Source: CAKTOF01 sp964523945
GTDB taxonomy: Bacteria; Bacillota; Clostridia; Oscillospirales; Oscillospiraceae
Direction: 5' to 3'
DNA: 12,575 bases
Assembly (NCBI GenBank): GCA_964523945.1
Contig: CAZGBU010000061.1
Coordinates: 1 to 12,575 of the forward strand
Below are positions 6,811 to 12,575 of this stretch, one piece after another. The notes beneath the pieces were generated by a model. It saw nothing but the letters and a program-made list of their open reading frames with translations. It searched no databases and was not told where the DNA came from. The position numbers were made by a program, and so were the translations under genes. The number at the start of each line of letters is the position of its first letter. Positions within the stretch are counted from its first letter, which is position 1.

Positions 6811-8067
6811 TCAGGTTTCCACGCCAAAAAAAGCGGGAAATCGCTGCACGATCTGCATAATCTGACGGAACGATGGCGTTGCGCCGCTCATTTTGGCATA
6901 CTGGTTGACAAATGCACGCGTGAGCGGCTTGAGCGTCACAGCGCCTTCGTAGTTGACCATCAGCCGGCGTTCGACATCGGCGCACGTCTGGCAGCCGCGC
7001 AGAAAGCTGGCAGAGGCAACTGCTGGATCGTCCAGGTCGAGAATCAGCGCACTGAGCAGCTCGGCCTTGGTGTTGAGCGGCTCAAAGCCGACACCGAGGT
7101 AATACAGATGTTCAGCAAATTCCTCGATCTGGAGCTCTTCATACAGCTCGGCGGCATTCAGCTCGGCGCATTCGTCCATGCCCATCAGCTCTTCGGCAAA
7201 TTCACGCAGAACAGTATGTTCCGGCTCATCGTAGTCCGACAGCGCGCCGGCATTGATCTCAGTGGCCGGCTGAAACGAGCCGGCCGGAACGCAGTGGTAG
7301 GTGCCCGGACCTTCGGCCACTGCAGTCGACGAGCGCTTGTGCAGCAGAAAATAGCTGCGCTTGCTGCCAGTCTCATCAGGAAGATTGTGGAAAATCGCCA
7401 GCGTATCGATGCCGATGCCGGCAAACCGGTTCGTCAGATCGAACAGCTCGGCCTGATGGCGGCGCAGCGGCAGATCGGCCATCCGAAGCACGGCCTTTTT
7501 GCGGATCCGGCGGACGTAGGCCATTTCAAAGGCCGGATATTCGCAGGTGTTGTAGAAGTCAAAATACTCGCCGCGGCGCAGTACAAGCGTGCAGCCGCCA
7601 TCCGCGGGTTCAACGCCGGCAAGCGCGAACAGCGGCAGCGAGAACAGGTTCTTGTGCAGATGAAATTTGACCTCCCAGGCGAAGCTCTCCCGGCGGTCCG
7701 GCAGCAGGCGGCGCTGGATGCGGCGGCGCGTTTTGTCTGTGTCCGACCAGACGGTCGGATCGTCGATGCGCAGCGTCAGCGTGCGCAGCAGAATCAGGTC
7801 GTGCTCGGTACGCGGCAGCCAGTCGGGGCGGCAGACAAGCGCAGCGCCCGGGGCGATCGCGTCGCCGTAGTGCGCGCGGTAGAGCTCGAGCGCCGTGCGC
7901 GTGTAGAAGCTGCGCTCAGAGAACAGGCTGTCATTCGCCTTGACCATATTCTCTACCTTTTTATTGTACCGCGCCTCGAGGAACTGCAGCACGGCAATAT
8001 AGCCGGTAAACACCGCGAGCAGGAACTGAAAAACCGTGGAGATGTTGTTGAATACCGTGCTCAGCAT
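6811..8067 (-). CDS. Membrane-anchored protein of unknown function with a divergent Nudix-like motif
   Basis: I do not recognise a named gene. One hydrophobic segment lies near the N-terminus (about residues 9-30, FQFLLAVFTGYIAVLQFL), followed by a charged stretch, so about 385 residues should be on one side of the membrane, probably the cytoplasm. Residues 238-296 resemble a Nudix fold core: SYFLLHKRSS, then a VPAGSFQP turn (260-267), then LREFAEELMG (287-296), comparable to the REUxEExGU part of the Nudix box. It is not canonical: there is one extra residue between EE and G, and the expected Gly and Glu upstream are not cleanly placed, so hydrolase activity is uncertain. The start at 8067 overlaps the upstream nucleotidase gene by 7 bases and has only a weak GAGGCG ribosome binding site, implying translational coupling. 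The operon partners are rsmA and a YjjG-type nucleotidase. No signal-peptide cleavage site is evident. Confidence 0.85.
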   Translation of the reverse strand: MLSTVFNNISTVFQFLLAVFTGYIAVLQFLEARYNKKVENMVKANDSLFSERSFYTRTALELYRAHYGDAIAPGAALVCRPDWLPRTEHDLILLRTLTLRIDDPTVWSDTDKTRRRIQRRLLPDRRESFAWEVKFHLHKNLFSLPLFALAGVEPADGGCTLVLRRGEYFDFYNTCEYPAFEMAYVRRIRKKAVLRMADLPLRRHQAELFDLTNRFAGIGIDTLAIFHNLPDETGSKRSYFLLHKRSSTAVAEGPGTYHCVPAGSFQPATEINAGALSDYDEPEHTVLREFAEELMGMDECAELNAAELYEELQIEEFAEHLYYLGVGFEPLNTKAELLSALILDLDDPAVASASFLRGCQTCADVERRLMVNYEGAVTLKPLTRAFVNQYAKMSGATPSFRQIMQIVQRFPAFFGVET

Positions 8068-8756
8068 GGGCGCGCCTCATGCAAAACGGCAAACAGGTCG
8101 GATAGCCGCGCGATTTCATAGTCGATGCGCAGATCGTCCGGCCGCGGCGCGCCGGACGGATTGAACCAGCAGCAGGGCAGGCCGGCATTGTTGGCACCGC
8201 GGATGTCAGAGGTCAGACTGTCGCCGATGACAAGCGCACGCTCCGGCGAAAAGTCTGCGATCCCATTTTCAACATGCTCGAAAAACGCGCGGTCCGGCTT
8301 CTGCACGCCAAGCTCGGAGGAGACGAAGCGTGCCCGGAAGAACCCGTCCATGCCGGCCCGTTCGAGCCGTCCCTGCTGTACTGGGGCGAGGCCATTGCTG
8401 ATTAAGTATAGGTCATAGCGCGGCGCGAGCGCGGTCAGAACCGCGACTGCGTCCTCCATCGGGATACCCTGCGCGCTGAGATAGCCGAGATAGCGGGCGT
8501 TGAACGCATCGGCATCGAACGAAATGCCGAATTCCGCAGCCCACTGACGGAATCGGCCGTGCTGGATGTCGGTGCGGGTGATTTCACCGCGCTCAAAGCG
8601 TTTCCAGAAGCTGTCGTTGATGGCGGAGTAGCGCTCGTACATGCCCGGCTGCAGCGGAATACCGCTTTCGCCGAGCGCAAGATGGAATGCGGCGCGCTCC
8701 CCGGCGGCGAAGTCGAGCAGTGTGTTGTCCAGGTCAAACAGCAGGTCACGGTACAT
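8061..8756 (-). CDS. HAD-superfamily nucleotidase, YjjG/YfnB type
   Basis: Predicted cytoplasmic 5'-nucleotidase; E. coli YjjG of this family removes phosphate from pyrimidine nucleotides including non-canonical ones. The four HAD motifs are present: FDLDNT with D8 and D10, SNG with S120, K153 in ELGVQKPD, and GDSLTSD at 178-184. The YjjG subgroup is suggested by QHGRFRQWA in the cap (65-73), NGLAPVQQGRLERAGM (121-136) and the length of 231 aa. A GGAGGG ribosome binding site inside the end of rsmA supports the ATG at 8756, two bases after the rsmA stop; the stop overlaps the next gene by 7 bases. A nucleotide-cleaning role would suit a Nudix-like neighbour, but that is inference. Another HAD phosphatase specificity cannot be excluded. 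Confidence 0.9.
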   Translation of the reverse strand: MYRDLLFDLDNTLLDFAAGERAAFHLALGESGIPLQPGMYERYSAINDSFWKRFERGEITRTDIQHGRFRQWAAEFGISFDADAFNARYLGYLSAQGIPMEDAVAVLTALAPRYDLYLISNGLAPVQQGRLERAGMDGFFRARFVSSELGVQKPDRAFFEHVENGIADFSPERALVIGDSLTSDIRGANNAGLPCCWFNPSGAPRPDDLRIDYEIARLSDLFAVLHEARPC

Positions 8757-8758
8757 GG

Positions 8759-9622
8759 TTATCCCTCCAGCAGCGCGCCAAGCCGGGCGGCCAGGCGCGC
8801 AAATGACATGAGATCGAGCGTCTCGCCGCGCACTGCGGGATCAAGTCCGCTCTCGCGGACGGCGCCGGCCAGCGCAGCCTTGTCCAGCGAACCGAAACCG
8901 GATGCGAGCGAGTTGACCAGCGTCTTGCGCCGCAGTGCAAACGCCGCGCGCACGGTACGGAAAAACAGCGCTTCATCCGAAATTTCGCAGGGCGGCTTGG
9001 CACGGCAGCGGAGGCGCACCACGCTCGAGGTTACCTTGGGACGGGGCATGAAGCAGTCCGCCGGCACGTCAAAGAGCACTTCCGGCTCGGCATAGTACTG
9101 ACACAGCACGGAGAAGGCGCTGTAATTGTGTGTGCCGGCGCAGGCGCAAATGCGCGCGGCAACCTCTTTCTGCACCATGACAGTGACGGCGTCAAAACAG
9201 TGCGCAGCCAGCAGCGCGCTGAGTACCGGCGAGGTGATATAGTACGGCAGGTTTGCACAGGCCAGCGGGCGAAGTCCGGTGAAGCGGCTCCGTACCAGAT
9301 CGGCAAGATCGGTCTTCAGCGCGTCGGCAAAGATCAGTTCCAGATTGTCCTGCCCGGCCATCGTCTCAGCCAGAACAGGGCGCAGCGTCTCGTCGACTTC
9401 AATGGCGACGACCCTGGCCGCCCTGCGGCAGAGCTGCTCAGTCAGGCAGCCGATGCCGGGGCCGATCTCCAACACACCGCAGTGCGCATCGACACCCGCA
9501 CCCTCGGCAATGGCCGCGGGCACCCATGCCGCTGTCAGGAAATTTTGCCCCTTGGATTTGGAAAACCGGAACCCGTGCCGTGCCTGCAGCGGCCGAATGT
9601 CCTGAATGCTGCAAAGATTCAT
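8759..9622 (-). CDS. rsmA: 16S rRNA dimethyladenosine transferase (RsmA/KsgA)
   Basis: Methyltransferase that makes two adjacent N6-dimethyladenosines near the 3' end of 16S rRNA late in small-subunit assembly. Visible marks: the N-terminal RFSKSKGQNFL (19-29), the SAM-binding LEIGPGIGCLT (51-61), ANLPYYITSPVL (123-134) with the catalytic NLPY, and FMPRPKVTSSVVRL in the C-terminal half. At 287 aa the length is normal. The start is supported by GGAGGA (plus-strand 9633-9638) ten bases upstream. It is the first gene of a three-gene minus-strand unit. Erm resistance methylases share the fold, but the KSKGQNFL start and housekeeping context indicate RsmA. In Bacillus rsmA sits beside yabE and rnmV; here a YabE-like gene is within 2 kb but no rnmV is visible. 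Confidence 0.96.
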   Translation of the reverse strand: MNLCSIQDIRPLQARHGFRFSKSKGQNFLTAAWVPAAIAEGAGVDAHCGVLEIGPGIGCLTEQLCRRAARVVAIEVDETLRPVLAETMAGQDNLELIFADALKTDLADLVRSRFTGLRPLACANLPYYITSPVLSALLAAHCFDAVTVMVQKEVAARICACAGTHNYSAFSVLCQYYAEPEVLFDVPADCFMPRPKVTSSVVRLRCRAKPPCEISDEALFFRTVRAAFALRRKTLVNSLASGFGSLDKAALAGAVRESGLDPAVRGETLDLMSFARLAARLGALLEG

Positions 9623-9632
9623 AACTGCGCCT

Positions 9633-9653
9633 TCCTCCGCCGCCGCAGGCGGC
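9633..9653 (-). promoter_or_regulatory. Hairpin abutting the rsmA ribosome binding site
   Basis: On the minus strand GCCGCC-tgc-GGCGGC (plus-strand 9639-9653) is followed with no gap by GGAGGA (9633-9638). It resembles the arrangement ahead of sdaAB and pckG, with different arm sequence. Confidence 0.4.
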
Positions 9654-9670
9654 TCCCTTTCGTTTTTGTT

Positions 9671-9699
9671 ATTCTATCATAACCGCGCGGGCTTGAAAA
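9671..9699 (-). promoter_or_regulatory. Probable promoter of the rsmA operon
   Basis: Minus-strand TTTTCA (plus-strand 9694-9699, 4 of 6) and TAGAAT (plus-strand 9671-9676, 5 of 6) are 17 bases apart, with the -10 about 50 bases before the rsmA start. The -35 lies inside an inverted repeat (9687-9717). Confidence 0.5.
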
Positions 9700-9717
9700 G
9701 CGGCGTTTTTCGCCCGC
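9687..9717. repeat. Inverted repeat between divergent rsmA and the 135-aa gene
   Basis: GCGGGC (9687-9692) pairs with GCCCGC (9712-9717), and inside it GAAAA (9695-9699) pairs with TTTTC (9707-9711), leaving a TT bulge and a 7-base loop. It lies upstream of both candidate transcription starts and covers the rsmA -35, so it may act as a DNA-level operator or be a terminator relic. Function unknown. Confidence 0.45.
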
Positions 9718-9729
9718 ACGCAAATGGGG

Positions 9730-9758
9730 TGGAGAATGACGCCGGATTCTGTCATAAT
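9730..9758 (+). promoter_or_regulatory. Possible promoter of the 135-aa gene and nuclease
   Basis: TGGAGA (9730-9735, 4 of 6) and CATAAT (9753-9758, 5 of 6) are spaced by 17 bases, 24 bases ahead of the ATG at 9782. The -35 is weak, so this is tentative. Confidence 0.45.
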
Positions 9759-9781
9759 GGTGAGGAAAGAGGGGAGACAGC

Positions 9782-10189
9782 ATGATTGTGATCGCCTGTG
9801 TTGACCAGCGCGGCGGTATGCGCTTCAACCGGCGGCGGGTCAGCCGCGACCGCGCGGTCTGTGAGAGAGTGCTCGAACGGACGGCCGACAGCCGGCTGTG
9901 GATGAGTGGGTATACGGCGGGATTGTTTGCCGGCCTGATTGCGCCGCAGATCTGTGTGAATGCGGATTTTCTCGACCGCGCCGGGGCGGGGGAGTTCTGC
10001 TTTGCTGAGGACCCGTCATTTGCCGCGCGAGCGGATCGGATTGAGCAGCTGATCCTGTACCGATGGAACCGCGTATATCCGGCGGACGAGGTGTTCCCGC
10101 TCCTGCTCGACGGCTGGCGGCGGAGTGCGTGCACGTTATTTCCCGGGAACTCCCATGAGACGGTCGCCGAGGAGGTTTATGACAGATGA
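9782..10189 (+). CDS. Small conserved-looking protein of unknown function, coupled to a nuclease gene
   Basis: A 135-aa soluble protein without signal peptide or membrane segment. I do not know its function. It begins MIVIACVDQRGGMRFNRRRVSRD and contains RLWMSGYTAGLF, ICVNADFLDRAGAGEFCF and LYRWNRVYPADEVFPLLL. From memory similar short proteins occur in Clostridia, often beside a secreted nuclease and sometimes labelled ribonuclease Z, but none of the metal-binding HxHxDH motifs of that enzyme is present, so that label would be wrong here. GGGGAG about seven bases before ATG 9782 is an adequate ribosome binding site. Its TGA overlaps the ATG of the nuclease gene (ATGA at 10186-10189), so the two are coupled. 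Possible roles such as nuclease partner or inhibitor are speculation. Confidence 0.85.
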   Translation: MIVIACVDQRGGMRFNRRRVSRDRAVCERVLERTADSRLWMSGYTAGLFAGLIAPQICVNADFLDRAGAGEFCFAEDPSFAARADRIEQLILYRWNRVYPADEVFPLLLDGWRRSACTLFPGNSHETVAEEVYDR

Positions 10190-11220
10190 CAAAGACGAAA
10201 AAGCGGGGCAGCCGCTGGCGCATCGCTACGCTAATCCTGGCGGCCTGTGCGGTACTGGGCGCATTTGGCGCGGCACAGCAGCGGAGCGGCTCGGCACGGG
10301 AATTTTCCCTGGCGGATACCGCGTCGTATTCCGGTACGGCATATGTGGTCGTCAATGGCAACGAGCCGTATTTTACCGAGGACGACTACACAACGGAGGC
10401 ATTTTAGACCTATGCACCGCTCGATGCGCTGGGGCGCTGCGGCACAGCGTTTGCAAATCTCTGCCCGGCGCTGATGCCGACAGAGGAACGCGGCAGCATT
10501 GGACAGGTTCAGCCGAGCGGCTGGCACACGGTGCGCTATGACTTTGTTGACGGTCAGTATCTGTACAATCGCTGTCATCTGATTGGCTATCAGCTCGCCG
10601 GCGAAAATGCGAATGAGCAGAATCTGATCACCGGTACGCGCTATCTGAACGTCGAGGGGATGCTGCCGTTTGAGAATATGGTGGCGGACTACATCACCGA
10701 GACGGGCAATCATGTGCTCTACCGTGTGACGCCGGAATTTGAAGGAGACAATTTGCTGGCCTCGGGTGTGCGCATCGAGGCAGCGTCTGTCGAGGACGAT
10801 GCAGATGGGATCTGTTTCCATGTCTATTGCTACAATGTCCAGCCTGGCGTCATCATTGACTATGCGACCGGCGGGAGCCATGCCGAAGGCGAAATGGCGC
10901 AGAGCGGGCCTGAATCGGATGATGCTGTGTCAGAGGATACGCAGGCGCAGAGCGGCGCTGCACCCGGACAGGAATCGGAGCAACCCGCCCCGGTACCGCC
11001 AGAGCCGGAGCAGACAGAGCCCGCGGAAACGACGCCGGAACAGGAGGAGCCGGCGGCGGAGGAATACACCTATGTGGTCAACACCAACACATATAAATTT
11101 CATCTGCCCGGCTGCGCAAGCGCGGATGATATCAAGCCGGAAAACCGGCTCGATTACACCGGTACGCGTGAGGCGCTGATCGAGCAGGGCTATGACCCGT
11201 GCGGCCGATGCAAGCCATAG
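10186..11220 (+). pseudogene. Exported DNA/RNA non-specific endonuclease, interrupted by an in-frame TAG
   Basis: Without the TAG this frame gives a 344-residue protein. Residues 1-30 form a basic start plus hydrophobic segment (RWRIATLILAACAVLGAFGA), a signal peptide or anchor. The nuclease domain (about 50-225) has YLYNRCHLIGYQL with candidate catalytic H131, and NLITGTRYLN with N146 as likely metal ligand; this is the EndA-like version of the DRGH family. A Pro/Glu-rich linker (about 227-293) leads to a Cys-rich domain (about 294-344: NTNTYKFHLPGC and DPCGRCKP). Codon 74 (10405-10407) is TAG, and the frame continues with family-like sequence (TYAPLDALGRCGTAFANL). A Glu codon turned into TAG by one base is the simplest explanation. 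Internal ATG 10474 (248 aa) would lack the signal and has no clear ribosome binding site. TAG is the normal stop of this gene and of sdaAA, so recoding is unlikely. A sequencing error remains possible. Confidence 0.82.
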
Positions 11221-11228
11221 AAGCAGGA

Positions 11229-11260
11229 AAAGCGGACGGCATCTGCCGTCCGCTTTATTT
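11229..11260. terminator. Terminator between the nuclease and the 3D-domain gene
   Basis: A perfect 12-bp stem (11229-11240 with 11245-11256, loop ATCT) ends in TTTATTTT on the plus strand and in CTTTTCC on the minus strand. It lies between convergent genes, 8 bases after the nuclease stop, and can serve both. Confidence 0.85.
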
Positions 11261-11265
11261 TCGGC

Positions 11266-12465
11266 TCAGGCGAGCACATAGACCGTGCAGGCGCGCTGCC
11301 CAAACTGAATACACTCGTCCCAGGTGTTGAAATACAAGTCGATGATATTGCCTTTGATCGCGCCGCCGGTGTCTTCGGCGGTGCAGTAGCCGTAGATGTA
11401 CTGGCCGTCATCGGTGACGACGTAGAGCCGTGTGCCGAGCGGGATAAAGCTCGGGTCGACGGCGATGGCGCCAACGCGCGCGGTTGTGCCTGTCGCGGTT
11501 GTGCCGGTGTAGCCGACACAGGTGTAGGCAGTTGCCTCGCATGAGAGCATTTTTGTGACGGTCAGCACCTCTCCTGAGACGGTTGTCACTGTGGTCCCGT
11601 CGAAGCTTGCGCCGCTGTATGAAGCATTCGAGTCGGACGAACCGGCAGCGCTCGAAACAGCGGAGCCGCCGGAACTGCCGGTGCTGCCGGAACCGGTGGA
11701 GCCGGAAGCGGATGCGGCAGGGGCGTAGTCAATGGCGTCTGAGGCAGACAAATGGAAGTTGTGGTCGTCCAGACTGCGGCCCGGTCCCTGAAGAATGACC
11801 TCGTCGACAGCCTCGCTGAGCACGTCCTGGGCGGTAACGGTGCGGGAGATCTCCACATCATTTTCATAGCAGATCTGATAAGTGGTGCGGACGGTGCCGC
11901 TGCTGCCCTCTGTCAAAATGATCTGATCACCGTCGGGCAGTGTGGCGTCCTCGTAGACAATCGTCTCAAACGGAATGGTCTCTTCTATGGTTTCTGTCTC
12001 GTATCGGGTGCGGGTAATGTTGATTATCATGCCATCATAGGTCTGTTCGGTCAGCGTGCGGTCGATTCGGTCGGAGTCGGTCAGAACAATGCCGTTGCGC
12101 GCCAAGATCTCACCGACTGTCTCGCCGTATGAGCCGACCATCATCAGATCACTGCCATATTGAATTGAAACAAGCTGCGCGCGGCGGATCACAATCTCCG
12201 TATTTTCTCCGCTCTGCTGCATGGTGATCGTATCGGACTCGCCGAGTGAAATGCCGGCTTCGAGCAGGACAGCGGTGGGATCCGTAGAGGAAGAAGTATG
12301 AACCAGAACAGTGCTGCCGTCCGTGATGACATACGTCGTCTGCGCCTGCGCCGACTGGGCAAACATACCGACCAGCAGCGCAGCGAACAGGGCAACGCTC
12401 AGCAGGCGGCGCAGCAGGAATCCGGCGCGCGAATGCGCGGAAATACCGGCGCTCAGATGCGACAT
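11266..12465 (-). CDS. Secreted DUF348-G5-3D domain cell-wall protein (YabE-like)
   Basis: Predicted exported wall-active protein; the C-terminal 3D domain has the double-psi barrel of lytic transglycosylases and is thought to cleave peptidoglycan. Order of parts, counted from ATG 12465 (399 aa): signal peptide about 1-42 (RRLLSVALFAALLVGMFAQS, then AQA); two DUF348-like repeats about 43-95 and 98-145; a G5 domain about 150-228 (ETETIEETIPFETIVYEDAT and TVTAQD); a Ser/Gly linker 250-285; and the 3D domain about 305-398 with its three Asp at D337 (AVDPSFIPLGT), D365 (AEDTGGAIKG) and D376 (NIIDLYF). I prefer this start to the in-frame ATG at 12513, because AGGAGG lies eight bases before it and the signal peptide then has normal length. 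It resembles Bacillus YabE, which in that genus is also near rsmA. The gene stands alone, with 110 bases of leader visible. Confidence 0.92.
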   Translation of the reverse strand: MSHLSAGISAHSRAGFLLRRLLSVALFAALLVGMFAQSAQAQTTYVITDGSTVLVHTSSSTDPTAVLLEAGISLGESDTITMQQSGENTEIVIRRAQLVSIQYGSDLMMVGSYGETVGEILARNGIVLTDSDRIDRTLTEQTYDGMIINITRTRYETETIEETIPFETIVYEDATLPDGDQIILTEGSSGTVRTTYQICYENDVEISRTVTAQDVLSEAVDEVILQGPGRSLDDHNFHLSASDAIDYAPAASASGSTGSGSTGSSGGSAVSSAAGSSDSNASYSGASFDGTTVTTVSGEVLTVTKMLSCEATAYTCVGYTGTTATGTTARVGAIAVDPSFIPLGTRLYVVTDDGQYIYGYCTAEDTGGAIKGNIIDLYFNTWDECIQFGQRACTVYVLA

Positions 12466-12528
12466 CAGGAATACCTCCTTTTCACGGGTGTAGGGTCGAT
12501 TCGCAAGTAACAACAGGTGCCAAAAGGG

Positions 12529-12541
12529 TTACATTATGTAA
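12529..12541. promoter_or_regulatory. Perfect 13-base palindrome upstream of the 3D-domain gene
   Basis: TTACAT-T-ATGTAA lies 64 bases before the ATG, in an AT-rich patch (about 12524-12575) that should hold the promoter. A possible minus-strand -35, ATGACA (plus-strand 12553-12558), is 16 bases from a poor -10 (TAATGT) inside the palindrome. It may be an operator; the regulator is unknown. Confidence 0.4.
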
Positions 12542-12575
12542 TATATTTCTGCTGTCATATAAGTATAACTATTTT

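Noticed and set aside
6799..8121. Long plus-strand open frame (about 440 codons) opposite the membrane Nudix-like gene
   Set aside because: The minus-strand frame has a membrane segment, family-like motifs and operon coupling with its neighbours; the plus-strand frame has none of these.
9782..10189. Ribonuclease Z
   Set aside because: No metal-binding HxHxDH motif, and the protein is far too short for that family.
10405..10407. TAG as a recoded amino acid (for example pyrrolysine) or an alternative genetic code
   Set aside because: TAG is the ordinary stop of sdaAA and of the nuclease gene itself, and no downstream recoding structure is evident.
11625..11710. Tandem repeat at the DNA level in the Ser/Gly linker of the 3D-domain protein
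   Set aside because: The residues are low-complexity but the codons vary and no fixed repeat unit is seen; it is an ordinary flexible linker.

Overview
The window reads as GC-rich chromosomal DNA of a Gram-positive, Clostridia-like bacterium. Evidence: a cysteine T-box leader, strong AGGAGG-type ribosome binding sites, a two-subunit (SdaAB/SdaAA) iron-sulfur serine dehydratase, and a G5/3D-domain cell-wall protein of the YabE kind. I cannot name the genus from sequence alone. Nothing in the window looks like a phage, an insertion sequence, a CRISPR array or an rRNA/tRNA gene.

Layout, left to right. (1) Plus strand, 1-1621: the 3' part of rimO (ribosomal protein S12 methylthiotransferase) overlaps pgsA (phosphatidylglycerophosphate synthase) by 4 bases. 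(2) Plus strand, 1626-4892: a sigma-A-like promoter, a T-box riboswitch with a UGC (Cys) specifier and an intrinsic terminator, then cysS, sdaAB and sdaAA closely packed, so the tRNA-Cys sensor probably governs all three. A perfect 15-bp hairpin separates this unit from the convergent pckG. (3) Minus strand, 9622 down to 4964: rsmA, a YjjG-type HAD nucleotidase and a membrane-anchored protein with a divergent Nudix-like motif are tightly coupled (2-bp gap, then 7-bp overlap). pckG (GTP-type PEP carboxykinase) follows behind its own promoter. (4) Plus strand, 9782-11220: a 135-aa protein of unknown function is coupled (ATGA overlap) to a gene for an exported DNA/RNA non-specific endonuclease. 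That gene carries an in-frame amber codon at its 74th position and is called here as a pseudogene. (5) Minus strand, 12465-11266: a secreted DUF348-G5-3D protein, convergent to the nuclease across a shared terminator.

Most of the window is housekeeping: translation (rimO, cysS, rsmA), lipid synthesis (pgsA), serine-to-pyruvate and oxaloacetate/PEP metabolism (sdaAB/AA, pckG) and wall remodelling. The points most worth a second look are: serine dehydratase placed behind a cysteine T-box; the uncharacterised membrane Nudix-like protein in the rsmA operon; the small gene coupled to the amber-interrupted nuclease; and a repeated arrangement in which a short GC-rich hairpin sits directly against the ribosome binding site of three genes. 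I did not find a clearly new multi-gene system.
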